From positions 186,001-250,000 of the forward strand of contig JACEFZ010027946.1 in NCBI GenBank assembly GCA_014155875.1: a DNA stretch of 64,000 bases, read 5' to 3'. Below the pieces are notes generated by a model. That model searched no databases and had not been told where the DNA came from. It worked only from the letters and a program-made list of their open reading frames with translations. Shown piece after piece: positions 20,780 through 31,336 of this stretch (position 1 is the first letter of the stretch; the number at the start of each line of letters is the position of its first letter). The translations under genes and the position numbers were made by a program. Origin of the DNA: Cepaea nemoralis. Lineage: Eukaryota > Mollusca > Gastropoda > Stylommatophora > Helicidae.

Positions 20780-21020
20780 TGCTACTACTTCTAGTAGCAC
20801 TGGACTGATTTTTGTGTGTGGGTTAGTTTTCCTTATTAACAGTGTCCCTCACCAGCAGGCGAACCCCCTCTGACTTCAGAGGTACTTGTAATTAACGTCC
20901 CCAAGTCAAGGACAACATTTTAGTCCAACTGACCGGTGTAGGGGTTGAACCCCTTACCTCGGCATCAGCACACTGGAAGTTTAAGAAAGAGCGCTCTTAT
21001 CCATTTGATCATGCTGACAT
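20780..21020 (-). mobile_element. tRNA-derived SINE-D copy
   Basis: On the minus strand the head begins GTCAGCATGATCAAATGG ATAAG (A box). It passes CTTAAACTTCCAGTGTGC and has the B box GGGGTTCAACCCC. The body contains GGTCAGTTGGACTAAAATGT, GACTTGGGGACGTTAATTAC and CACACACAAAAATCAGTCC. Homologues are at 44.5 kb (plus) and 56.2 kb (minus, diverged), with a head fragment at 22.4 kb. Confidence 0.85.
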
Positions 21021-21261
21021 CGGTTATGTTTTGAATCGCATTAAAGTTGGGTATTGTTTTTTTCCTTTGACCAGGCCGACCTAGTCTAAAATCTGAGTAC
21101 CAGGACATTTGTCTGGAGGTAAAGGCAACCGGTATGACATTTATCACATTACCCATGGAGTGCTCAGTGATCTAAACATATAGCACAAGCATCCGGCAAG
21201 GCATATGGTGGGGCAAGGAGCCTTTTACTCATGTTTAATTCACTAATGTATAAGCTACCGT
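21021..21261. other. Unique spacer
   Basis: Contains a short GGTCGGCCTGGTCAAAGG-like piece (minus strand) that may be a further repeat; no gene recognised. Confidence 0.4.
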
Positions 21262-21670
21262 TTAGTTTAGTTTAGTTTAGTCGTTGGATCAACATCACGG
21301 CACACGGTTTAACCCATAAGTGCTCCGTTTTCCTCCTAACTCAAACCTGAATCTGGAGAAACTCAGCTCAATGCACGAACTCCGTTGCATCGGCGAGGAT
21401 CCTGAAATACTTTGGGTAGATTTTTAACTCGAAATTTTGCCCGGGCAGCGCCGTTAGGCTACTCTTTTTCGATTTCCAACTGCCAAGGGATTTTTTACGT
21501 GCGCAACAATACAGACGGACATCCGATCTCACTACCCAGAGACCAGGGGAAATTTTAATACTGGAAGTCCAGGTGAATTTTTTAAATAAATCCCGGTCCT
21601 CACCGGGGCCTGAACCCGGGACCTCCAGCACTCGAGGCGGACACCATACCTCGAGACCACTCAGCCCCCT
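21262..21670 (-). mobile_element. tRNA-derived SINE-B, about 410 bp, with (AAACT)n tail
   Basis: On the minus strand the head is GGGGGCTGAGTGGTCTCGAG (A box) and CGCCTCGAGTGCTGGAGG, with the B box CCCGGGTTCAGGCCCCGG. The body includes TGGTCTCTGGGTAGTGAGAT, CGGCGCTGCCCGGGC and AAGTATTTCAGGATCCTCGC. The end is GTGCCGTGATGTTGATCC then (AAACT)n at 21262. A second full copy in the same orientation is at 59280-59690. Confidence 0.9.
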
Positions 21671-21842
21671 ACCGTCAAGCTACCGTATGACAGTAGATGG
21701 TACTAACTGCTTTCTGTTAGCGTCGAATATTGTTAGTCAAGTCTTCATCAGATAAAACTGAGCTACCATATGACAGTAGACAGTACTACCTGTTTTCTGT
21801 TAGTGTTGAATGTTGTTAGTCAGGTCTTAGTCAGATATGAAA
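21671..21842 (+). repeat. Two tandem copies of the F-repeat left end
   Basis: GAGCTACCGTATGACAGTAG-like sequence followed by TACTACCTGCTTTCTGTTAG and GAATGTTGTTAGTCAG occurs twice (about 85 bp apart). The same block begins repeat F at 25.25 kb. Confidence 0.75.
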
Positions 21843-21944
21843 TATTTATTTGACAGAGCAGAAATACTATAAGCAAGATCAGAAATCACAACTTTTCTAA
21901 TCTTTGTGAATGTGTTCATCAGCCAGAATATTTTTTTGGGGGGG

Positions 21945-22030
21945 GCATATCCTTTACAGGACATCGCTGTCAACACCAGCATCTTTCAGCTGTATGTTGA
22001 TTTCTTGGCAAGATTACGCTCAGCTTAAAA
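21945..22030 (+). repeat. Dispersed repeat C, truncated
   Basis: GGCATATCCTTTACAGGACA, CAGCATCTTTCAGCTG and TGATTTCTTGGCAAGATTAC; the right part is missing. 21843-21944 and 22031-22180 hold nothing recognised. Confidence 0.7.
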
Positions 22031-22184
22031 TGTGCAGATAAAAATAATTATAAAACGCAAATATTAAATGTTTATAGGTTTGAAGACATTGCAAAGGTTT
22101 TGTACTGGCTTACATGGCAATAGCAGCAACAAGCCTGATAAACTAAGGTGAATCAATTAAGGGTTAAAGGGTAAAAGCAAATGG

Positions 22185-22325
22185 ATCAACTTCATTGCAC
22201 CAGGTTTGATAATTCTATCCCATATGGCTAGTCTTCTTTCCGCAGAGCGGCCTGCAGGAGGAACCGCACAGAGCACAAAACTCTGTAGCTCCAGCAGTGA
22301 CCACCAGGTATTCCCCCCCCCCCCA
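22185..22325 (-). mobile_element. SINE-A fragment ending in a C run
   Basis: Body of SINE-A (plus-strand ATCAACTTCATTGCACCAGG, CCCATATGGCTAGTCTTCTT and CTCTGTAGCTCCAGCAGTGA). It ends in a run of C at about 22313-22324; the tRNA-like head is lost. Confidence 0.75.
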
Positions 22326-22354
22326 CAAATAAAAACTGCATTCAGATGATTAGA

Positions 22355-22425
22355 TTGACCTTTTGGAGGTCACCATGGTAAAATGGATACAACCGCTTGC
22401 TCTTAAACTTCCAGTGTGCTGCAGG
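22355..22425 (+). mobile_element. SINE-D head fragment
   Basis: GTCACCATGGTAAAATGGAT, then GCTCTTAAACTTCCAGTGTG; it stops before the SINE-D body. Confidence 0.6.
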
Positions 22426-22429
22426 TATG

Positions 22430-23049
22430 TAAGTATCAGCGTTTGAATACTGGCACAGAAATACAACTTAGTGTCTAGGTTGAATCAATATTACAAGTCT
22501 TCGAATCATAACTGCCGTAACACAAAGCAATGGTCACTGGTACAACTGTACTCATTAGCCTAGATAGGCGAGGTCAAGAGTTAGAGCATAAGCGTGTACG
22601 CATAAAGCAAGTTTAAAAAAAACAAATCATTATTAAAATATACAAAATATCACATGCAAATTTATTTAACTCTTAAAGAACTATAGGTCACTATGTGGAA
22701 CTGCTGTTTACAAGCGTTTGTGACAGGAGAGCAGTATTTGTGGATTGTGATTCTTTATACCACTGTTTTTATTTTGCTTTGTTCTGGTTAAAATTTTCAC
22801 ATCACATATTCAAAATTCACAAATAGATAACTATCTGTTACATCAAAACAGTTTTGACAAAACGGAAACTGGGAAGCAACTGAATTTTCAACTTGAGTAT
22901 TCAGTTAAAGAACGATTTCTTAGTGTAGTTGATAGGGGAAACACAATGCCATGCGCACAGTCAGACGAGGGTTTGACACGTGCGGTTGTCATCTGCTACC
23001 AGTGGAAAAGACTGGCCACTATTTCCTCCATGCATTCAAGCTTACAAAT
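22430..23049. other. Unique intronic sequence
   Basis: AT-rich with no gene recognised. 22940-23045 contains a short dispersed motif (CCAGTGGAAAAGACTGGCCA) also met near 18.2 and 39.95 kb. Confidence 0.4.
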
Positions 23050-24918
23050 GTAAGGGCCTTGTAACATCAATGTAACAGCCCTATAACATCAATGTAACAC
23101 CCCTGTAACATCAATGTAACGGCCCTATAACATCAATGTAACGGCCCTGTAATATCAATGTAACACCTCTATAACATCCATGTAACACCCCTATAACATC
23201 AATGTAATGGCCCTGTAACATCAATGTAACACCCCTATAACATCAATGTAACGGCCCTACAACATCAATGTAACAGCCCTATAACATCAATGTAACACCT
23301 CTATAACATCAATGTAACGGCCCTATAACATCAATGTAACGGCCCTGTAACATCAATGTAACACCCCTATAACATCAATGTAACGGCCCTACAACATCAA
23401 TGTAACAGCCCTATAACATCAATGTAACACCCCTATAACATCAATGTAACACCCCTATAACATCAATGTAACGGCCCTGTAATATCAATGTAACGGACCT
23501 ATAACATCAATGTAACAGGCCCTGTAACATCAATGTAACACCCCTATAACATCAATGTAATGGCCCTATAACATCAATGTAACACCCTATAACATCAATG
23601 TAACACCCCTATAACATCAATGTAACACCCCTATAACATCAATGTAACACCCCTATAACATCAATGTAACACCCCTATAACATCAATGTAACACCCCTAT
23701 AACATCAATGTAATGGCCCTACAACATCAATGTAACGGCCCTGTAATATCAATGTAACGGACCTATAACATCAATGTAATGGCCCTATAACATCAATGTA
23801 ACAGTCCTATAACATCAATGTAACACCCCTATAACATCAATGTAACGGCCCTGTAACATCAATGTAACACCTCTATAACATCAATGTAACACCCCTATAA
23901 CATCAATGTAACACCCCTATAACATCAATGTAACACCCCTATAACATCAATGTAACGGCCCTGTAACATCAATGTAACACCTCTATAACATCAATGTAAC
24001 ACCCCTATAACATCAATGTAACGGCCCTACAACATCAATGTAACAGCCCTATAACATCAATGTAACACCCCTATAACATCAATGTAACACCCCTATAACA
24101 TCAATGTAACTGCCCTATAACATCAATGTAACAGCCCTATAACATCAATGTAACAGCCCTATAACATCAATGTAACACCCCTATAACATCAATGTAACGG
24201 CCCTATAACATCAATGTAACAGCCCTATAACATCAATGTAACACCCCTATAACATCAATGTAACACCCCTATAACATCAATGTAACACCCCTATAACATC
24301 AATGTAACACCCCTATAACATCAATGTAACACCCCTATAACATCAATGTAATGGCCCTACAACATCAATGTAACGGCCCTGTAATATCAATGTAACAGGA
24401 CCTATAACATCAATGTAATGGCTCTATAACATCAATGTAACAGTCCTATAACATCAATGTAACACCCCTATAACATCAATGTAACGGCCCTGTAACATCA
24501 ATGTAACACCTCTATAACATCAATGTAACACCCCTATAACATCAATGTAACGGCCCTACAACATCAATGTAACAGCCCTATAACATCAATGTAACACCCC
24601 TATAACATCAATGTAACAGCCCTATAACATCAATGTAACAGCCCTATAACATCAATGTAACAGCCCTCTAACATCAATGTAACAGCCCTATAACATCAAT
24701 GTAACACCCCTATAACATCAATGTAACGGCCCTATAACATCAATGTAACAGCCCTATAACATCAATGTAACACCCCTATAACATCAATGTAACACCCCTA
24801 TAACATCAATGTAACGGCCCTATAACATCAATGTAACAGCCCTATAACATCAATGTAATACCCCTATAACATCAATGTAACGGCCCTGTAACATCAATGT
24901 AACGGCCCTGTAACATCT
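23050..24918. repeat. 22-bp minisatellite, about 85 copies
   Basis: The unit is CCCTATAACATCAATGTAAC plus AC or GG (22 bp). Variants alternate between CACCCC, CGGCCC, CAGCCC and TGGCCC. A run of variants starting at about 23713 recurs at about 24351, 638 bp away, which is exactly 29 units, showing a block duplication. Confidence 0.96.
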
Positions 24919-25244
24919 CAGACCCATACATTGTAGGAAACAGGCTTAAGGACATGTTGTTATTGTTTATTCAGTCAAAGCTTAAAGATAGGGGAAATAA
25001 TTCTGCCTCAAACACAGAAGACCTTCATGTTCTTGGAGAGTTAAATAATATACAGCTTTAACTCTTTCTGCCCCATACAACACACCTTGTGTGACTAGCT
25101 GCTGTTCATGTGTATCAAGCAATACATAAGGTATTTTTATGTCTGTTACGTTTGGTATGAGATTACTAAAGAATTCTGGCTACATATTGTAACATGCAGT
25201 GCGATTGTTATATGCCGAATCAGTGAAAGTAATACTTTTATTGT

Positions 25245-25715
25245 TTGTCATAGTGATTATGTGTCAGGTCTCAGTCAAATATGACTGAGCTACCGTGTGA
25301 CAGTAGACGGTACTACCTGCTTTCTGTTAGTGCTGAATGTTGGGCGGTACTCGCCAAACTCGACAGTCCACATTGTGCCAATGGCTTCAGGCGAAGGAGT
25401 GCAATTAGGAGGTTATAAACCTTACTCTAGTGCAAGGAAATGCAGCCTAAGCCTTGATCAGCAACCGGCCTAAGATGGAAGCTCTCACAAGTGGATGGTT
25501 AGAGCATTGCTTTGCTGATCCAGCAGCTTCTGCAGCTTGTCTTGTTTCAGACGTACTGGTGTTACCTTTCCTCTGAAGTAAACTAGGCATTCTGAGAGAG
25601 GGATCATGCTCATGCACAACACATGGTCTCTGCATTCAGTCCAGGCTAGTGTGTTATGGAGAGATATAACTCCATTTTAGCAAATATTGTCTGTCAAGAC
25701 GGCCAGGTGCCAGTC
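25245..25715 (+). repeat. Dispersed repeat F, near-complete copy
   Basis: Starts GTCAGGTCTCAGTCAAATAT, GACTGAGCTACCG, TACTACCTGCTTTCTGTTAG. It passes CAGCTTGTCTTGTTTCAGAC, CTTTCCTCTGAAGTAAACTA, GGGATCATGCTCATGC and CACAACACATGGTCTCTGCA. It ends near TGTCTGTCAAGACGGCCAGG. About 470 bp, non-coding, no clear RNA polymerase III head. Homologues are at 14.2, 37.4, 42.8 and 60.7/62.4 kb. 24919-25244 is unique. Confidence 0.82.
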
Positions 25716-25784
25716 ATCAAGTCAGTTATTATCCTCCTTGGACATGAGCTGTGAAGTTTCCTTCGTCACTTCATCTCCAAATGG

Positions 25785-25960
25785 AGCATGGGCTTCAACC
25801 CACTCAGCAGATGCCCTTTACAGACTTGTTCCTCACAACTGGGATTCTGCTGCTGAAGTTTTCTAAGGGATGAGGTTGCCAGTATCATGCCAACCCTAAT
25901 TAGTCTCCTTTTATGACATGCATGGTAGGTTACTATTTTTAGCTTCCTTTATGGGCCCAG
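25785..25960. repeat. Dispersed repeat H, second copy
   Basis: Diverged relative of 16590-16790, sharing the ACATGCATGG end. Confidence 0.55.
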
Positions 25961-25974
25961 TTAACTCATGGGCC

Positions 25975-26197
25975 AACATGCTTTTGGGCATGTTATGAGA
26001 AGAAATAAATTAGAGAACTTGGTGACAACTGGCAAGACTGAGGGAAGAAGAACAAGGGGAAGGAACAGAGGTAAATATCTGGATGGCTTGGCCACGTAGC
26101 ATGGTTGAAGACAAGAACACAGAGCATATCCACAACACTGGTGATCGTGTAAGATGGCGAAACATGACCACCCACGCTTATCGACAGAGCACATGAT
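25975..26197 (+). pseudogene. 3' end of a family-5 RTE-like LINE
   Basis: Broken frames give FGHVMRRNKLENLVTTGK, RGRNRGKYLDGLAT, NTEHIHNTGDRVRWRNMTTH and AYRQST with a stop. Homologous to the ends of 12.7-13.5 kb and 58.8 kb. Here the position that is TGA at 13500 is CGT (Arg). Confidence 0.85.
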
Positions 26198-26505
26198 GAT
26201 GAACACATGGGTATCTGTTGTAAAATACTCTCGCTCTGAAAGAGTTAAAGAAAAAAATAGCTAAAAACAAAGTAACAAGCTCATGTTTTACAATAAAAAA
26301 TATGTTACCACATGCAGGAACACACTAGCATAATATTTCATTTGAGTTATGTTAGCAAAAATACAAAAGACAACCAAAAGGCTATTTGAAAAGTACAGAG
26401 AGGTAAAATCTATGCAGCAGATGTACACATGATACAAGAAGTTATGAAGCATACACTACCAGTGACAAGCAGTTTATGAATTACATGAAACTAAACCTTA
26501 CTTAC

Positions 26506-26521
26506 CGAACCGTCTGAGTTT
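26506..26521 (-). CDS. RGS22: RGS22-like gene, exon 9: 16-nt microexon
   Basis: The minus strand reads AAACTCAGACGGTTCG between a good acceptor (ACTATTATTTTGTTTCAG) and a strong donor (GTAAGTAAGG). It enters in phase 1 (the preceding exon leaves G, giving GAA) and exits leaving CG, which the next exon's C turns into CGC. It contributes ETQTV plus parts of two codons. Support is the pair of splice sites and the unbroken phase on both sides; on length alone it would be invisible. Confidence 0.72.
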
Positions 26522-26559
26522 CTGAAACAAAATAATAGTCCCAATGAGAACGACTGTTT

Positions 26560-26645
26560 ACACTGGGCAAACTCAGTTACATAAAAAATGAGTATAATTT
26601 ACAACAGATGTTATGTAACAAATAAATACATTTACAACATATGTT
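26560..26645. repeat. Degenerate tandem repeat left of the LINE
   Basis: Loose units of about 35-40 bp: ACAACAGATGTTATGTAACA, AATAAATACATTTACAACAT. The same array continues on the other side of the LINE (29960-30250), so the LINE interrupts it. Confidence 0.75.
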
Positions 26646-29600
26646 GTAAATGGTCTGCAAGGTGTGGACTGCGTCTGGCCCTGCAGCCAGCAGGGTTAGG
26701 ATCGGCTAGTCTCTCCCAGGAGGGGTGAAAAGTGAAAATTAGTAGCCTGCTGATGACCTGCAGACTACACAAGTCAACCCAACCTCCACGTGGTGCAGAC
26801 TGGGAACCAGGACCGTGAGGTCATGAGCTAACGGGGCTATGGCTCGCCATAGGGGATGGACTCCCTGTGGTCAGATTAGTGTCCTAAACCTGCGACTGGC
26901 CTAGCAAGCTGGCAGGGGATCTTCATACTGCTCGTAGAAAAACTAAGAAGTATAAACGGACTGACCCAAATGGATATCTACCCGGCAATGTTAATGGACT
27001 ACGAGATAGATCAGCGACTCAAAAAATAGGCACAATGAACGTCTGCAGTTATAATAGTAAAGAAGAAGAACTTATAGAAACAATGGAAGAGAGGAAAATT
27101 GGACTGATGGGAATAGCAGACACCAGAACAAAAGCGAAAGGATGTAAGGAGCTCCACCACTGTTACACGTTTGTCTACTCTGGAGTAGAACGGCAAGAAA
27201 GGGCAAGACATGGTGTGGGAATAATCATCGAACCACGGCTTGCAAGAGGAATATTGGAAATAAAATATATATCAGAAAGAATCATAACAGTAAGAATAAA
27301 AGAACAAACAATTACAACATATGTACAAATATACGCACCATGTAATACAAACAATAATGAGCAAGAATGCGAGGAATTCTATGAAGACATCCATGACGTG
27401 CTAAATAAAATAGATAAGCAGGACAACATCATAGTTATGGAAGACTTCAATGCAAGACTAGGACATAACAGAGTAGGCATAGAAAAACATCTGGGAGCAT
27501 TTGGAGATCAGCATAATGAAAGGAATGATAACGAAAGTAGACTGATAGAGTTTTGCAGCCAACACGACCTCTATATAACAAACACATTCTATAAACATAA
27601 AGACTCACAAGTATACACCTGGTGAAAATGGAATGATCTAGATACTAAAAGCCAAATTGATTTTATATTAACAAGAAATAACAGAAAGAGAAATATATTA
27701 GATGCAAGGGCAGTGCCCAATTTAAGTATAAACACAGATCATAAAGCAGTCGTTGTCACAATAAGAACCATCAGAAGAAGAAAACAAAGAGCAGGAAAAT
27801 ATATGCCATGTGAATCAGTAAACTTAAAACATCTCAAAGACGAAGCTGTGAGGGAAAATTATGAGAAAGAACTAACAGAAATCTTTGTAAAATTACCCAT
27901 AGGAAGAAAAACAGTGGAAGAAGAATGGGAGATGTTCAAATCAAGCACTTTAAATACTGCAAAAATAACATATGGAGCCATGAAAAAACGCAAAACACAG
28001 ATAAAGAAAATAACAAGTTGGCGGAACGCAGAGGTAAAGAAAGCGGTAAAAGACAAAAAGGAAAACTATAAAAAGTGGTTGAAGAGCAAACAGGAATGTG
28101 GTTACATAGAATATAGAATAGCGAGAAGACATGTGAATAGAATAGTAAAGAAGAAAAACAAAAAGACTGGGAAGAGTATGGAGAAACCCTAAATAAAAAT
28201 ACAAGGAGGCAACTAGAAACTTCTACAAAAAGTTAAGTACAATGTGAACCAGAGGAGAACCCTTTGACCCAACTGAAACAGCGAAAATGGAGAACCAATA
28301 AGTGAGAAAAAAAAATCCTAATGAGATGGGAGCAGTACTTTGAACAACTTCTCAACATCCCATCAGATGTCACAGGAATTAAAGAAACCTACACAGATGC
28401 CACCGAAGAACTAGAATCAGACATATTAAAAGAAGAAATTATAGAAGCCATCAGATTAGCCCCATTGAACAAATCACCGGGACAAGATGAAATACCAAAT
28501 GAACTAATTAAAGCAGCAAGAGAAGTAGGAACAGTTGGCTACATAGACTATTCAACCATGTTTGGGTAGAACAACAGACACTACAAGACTGGGGAAACAC
28601 CATAATTATCCCAATTTGGAAAAACAAAGGCAGCAAAAAAGATTGCACACAATACAGAGGTATTTCACTGTTGAGTCATACTGGGAACATATTCTGCAAA
28701 ATTCTTGAGAAAATATTATGAAATACTATAGAACCCCAGCTAAGTGAAACACAACTTGGATTTAGGAAAAAGAAAGGATGCACAGATGCCATTTTTGCTC
28801 ATAGACAACTTATAGAAAAATCAATTGAATTTAATGAAACACTCTACTTAGCCTTTGTTGACCAAGAAAAGGCATTTGACAGAGTAGATAGAAACAAGCT
28901 GTAGGAAATCCTTAAACAATATGGCGTGAGTACACATCTAACAAACCTATGTAGAAGCTTATACAACAATAGTGAATGCATAGTGAGAGCAACTGGAGGA
29001 CACTCAGAACCCTTCACCATAAGATCTGGAGTACGACAAGGTTGTGTCCTGTCCCCTCTCTTGTTCATAACATATATAGACAACATATGTAAAGAAACCA
29101 GCCAAACAGAGACCGCAAGAATACCACATGACGAGAACACAGAAGAAGAACCATCTGCAAATCTAACCATTAGAGAACTCCTGTTTGTGGACGACCAAGC
29201 ACTGACAGCAAAATCAGAAGCTGAATTACAAGACCACATGAATAGTCTAAACGAAACATGTAGGGAACATAACATGAAAATTAGCACAAGCAAAACAGAG
29301 GTAATGACTATAACTAAAGAAGAAAAAACAACAATTCACCTAAACGAACATCCCTTGAAACAAGTAAAGAGTTTCAAGTACCTAGGAAGCATAATATCAT
29401 CAAATGGCAGATCAGAAGACGAGATCAAAAATAGATGCAATAAGGCAAACCAACTCATTGGACAAATGGCACCAATACTAAAGAACAAACATGTATCAAT
29501 AACTACTAAGAAAGCACTTTACAACACAATCTTCCTACCAACTCTATGCTACCAATGCCAAACCTGGACAATGACAGAAAAAGAGAAAAGAAAAATCACA

Positions 29601-29959
29601 ACAACAGAAATGAGATTCCTGAGAAGAATACTCAATGTATCAAGTAGAGATAAGATCAGAAATGAAGAAATCAGGTCTAAAGTGGGGGTTATAGCAGCAC
29701 TAGATTTTATTAGAAAGCAGCAAGTCAAATGGTTTGGCCATGCAAGGAGGTTACCATTCAACAGCATACCACAACAAGCAATGATGTACAGACCAGATAG
29801 AAACAGAGGAAGAGGCCGACCACGTAAACGTTGGACGGAGGGAATAGCAAAGTCCATGGGAATATCGATACATGAAGCCCATAATCGAGCACTCTCACGA
29901 TGTTTATACTTCACCTCGACACTGCAAGGTACAAGAGGAACATGATGAGATGATGAGAG
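26646..29959 (+). mobile_element. Full-length, decayed RTE-type LINE (3.3 kb) with 12-bp flanking repeats
   Basis: A GC-richer 5' leader (26646-26887) is followed by one long, broken endonuclease-RT frame and a very short 3' end (CATGATGAGATGATGAGAG). ACAACATATGTT occurs at 26634-26645 and again at 29960-29971, the expected target-site duplication. The caveat is that the host sequence is a tandem array containing that motif. The 3.3-kb size, single ORF, short 3' UTR and microsatellite-like tail fit the RTE clade. It is inserted antisense in the intron between exons 8 and 9 of the RGS22-like gene. Confidence 0.85.
26888..29945 (+). pseudogene. Endonuclease-reverse transcriptase ORF of the RTE-type LINE (broken)
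   Basis: The frame is open from 26888, upstream of the ATG at 27035, reading TCDWPSKLAGDLHTARRKTK, then KIGTMNVCSYN. An APE-type endonuclease follows, with MGIADTR (the usual Glu is Asp), VQIYAP and EDFNARLG (27434-27463; usual GDFN). TGA at 27623 is followed in frame by QIDFIL and NTDHKAVVV, which completes the endonuclease. The frame stops at 28192. RT resumes at 28321 (RWEQYFEQLLN, KSPGQDEIPNELIK), is shifted near 28560, and continues with stops near 28717 and 28902. Motif A is AFVDQEKAFDRVDR, motif B RSGVRQGCVLSPLLF (about 29025), and motif C FVDD (29184-29195). The C-terminal part has YLGSIISSNGRSEDEI, TEMRFLRRILNVSSRD and GRGRPRKRW, ending at 29945. Catalytic Asp residues survive, but stops and shifts make it inactive. 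Confidence 0.88.
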
Positions 29960-30250
29960 ACAACATATGTTATGAAACAAATAAATAAATTTACAGCAGA
30001 TGTTATATATTAAATTAATAAAATGTCAACAGATGTTACAAAATGAATAATAACATTAATAATTCATATTAGAGCACTGAACAAATACATTTACAACAAT
30101 TTTTAAAAACTAAATGAATCAATTTGTTATAATTGCTACATATTAAATGAATACATTACACCAGTTATTACATAGCAAATGATTCACTTTGTAATAAATG
30201 CAACATATTAAATGAAGAAATTTACAACATACATTATGTTTTAAAATAAA
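29960..30250. repeat. Degenerate tandem repeat right of the LINE
   Basis: ACAACATATGTTATGAAACA, AATAAATAAATTTACAGCAG and later diverged units of the array that flanks the LINE on its left. Confidence 0.7.
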
Positions 30251-30419
30251 AAAAACAAGTCTCAGAGCAGGGACCTGAGATAGAACTGTGAAGTGTCGTA
30301 CTCAGACCACCATATTTTGTGGTCCTGAATGCACGGCGGAAAAGGTGGCAAGTCTTTCCCCCTCTTTGTAGGCGACGAGCACATCAAAGACTCATCCTAC
30401 CCCGCTCAAGATATTATCA

Positions 30420-30690
30420 GCACCTATTCTGTGTGGTGTCTGGTACCTATTTGACGAGGTTGCAGTTAACCCCAGCATTTGTTCACTGTTTGTGATTTCT
30501 TGGCAAGTTTACATTTAGTAGTTTGCCATTGCTTTCTCAATGACTGGCACTCGTAACACTGTATAAAACCGACGCAAGGTGGTCTGCTGCCAAATCTCCC
30601 ACAGCTGTGTTTGGACCGTGGTATGCAGGATTACAAATTGTGTCTGTAACCTCTCCACCACAAAGCCAGCAAGTGTTAGGCCTTGACATA
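30420..30690 (+). repeat. Dispersed repeat C copy
   Basis: GTTGCAGTTAACCCCAGCAT, GATTTCTTGGCAAGTTTACA, AGTTTGCCATTGCTTTCTCA, GGTGGTCTGCTGCCAAATCT and GGTATGCAGGATTACAAATT. The corresponding C run of the 17-kb copy is absent here. 30251-30419 holds a short diverged dispersed repeat (CGGAAAAGGTGGCAAGTCTT). Confidence 0.75.
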
Positions 30691-31308
30691 TTCTAGGCCA
30701 CAAGGTATGAGATGGGATGCACAGTTCCTTTCCTTCCAACAATTCCAAGGAAATTCTGAAAACTGTCCGGTGCCCATATTTATGAGACCTAAAGTAATTT
30801 ATGAGATACTAGTCATTTTTTTATCAGAAAAAATTATTCTGCCTTTGCTGAGAATTGAACCTTTGACCACTGACTTGGCAAGCAAGAGCACTGTAAAAAA
30901 AAGAAGCAAGAGCTCTAACTATGGCACATGAAAACACCGCTGACAGCCACTATTAGTGATCTAAAGGTTTAGCAATAGGTAAGACATAAAGACAGCTTAT
31001 GACAAACATTAGACAGAGGCAGTCAAAATTTTAACCACATTATGGAAAGAAAAAACTGGAACATATAGTAACTGGAAAAAGAATGGAAAAAGAGAGTTAG
31101 AGGAAGAAAATGAGAGAACATTCTTGCTAGTCTTTCATAATTTTATGGAATATCAGCAAATAAACTGATAAATTCTGCTGGGGATCGTGAGATGTGCACA
31201 ACCAAGCCAATGATGCCATCTGGCAAGGTGCTTGATAATGATGATAATATAGTAAATCTATAAATCCACATTCCTGTAGCTTCGATGGCTGGAAATCAGG
31301 TTACTTAC
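30691..31308. other. Unique intronic sequence
   Basis: 30845-30935 contains a decayed tRNA-like piece (AGAATTGAACCTTTGACC as the minus-strand B box); otherwise nothing recognised. Confidence 0.4.
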
Positions 31309-31336
31309 CTTTAGCCATGAATGAAGCAAGTATTTG
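31309..31336 (-). CDS. RGS22: RGS22-like gene, exon 8: 28-nt microexon
   Basis: Minus strand: acceptor TTGTCTTTTTACAG, then CAAATACTTGCTTCATTCAT GGCTAAAG, then donor GTAAGTAACC. It enters in phase 0 from exon 7 (ending ILTEG) and encodes QILASFMAK plus one base. With exon 9 it gives MAKETQTV. Both splice sites are near consensus. Confidence 0.75.

Noticed and set aside
27623..27625. Recoded stop (readthrough) in the LINE endonuclease
   Set aside because: Other stops and frameshifts follow in the same copy; ordinary decay explains it better.
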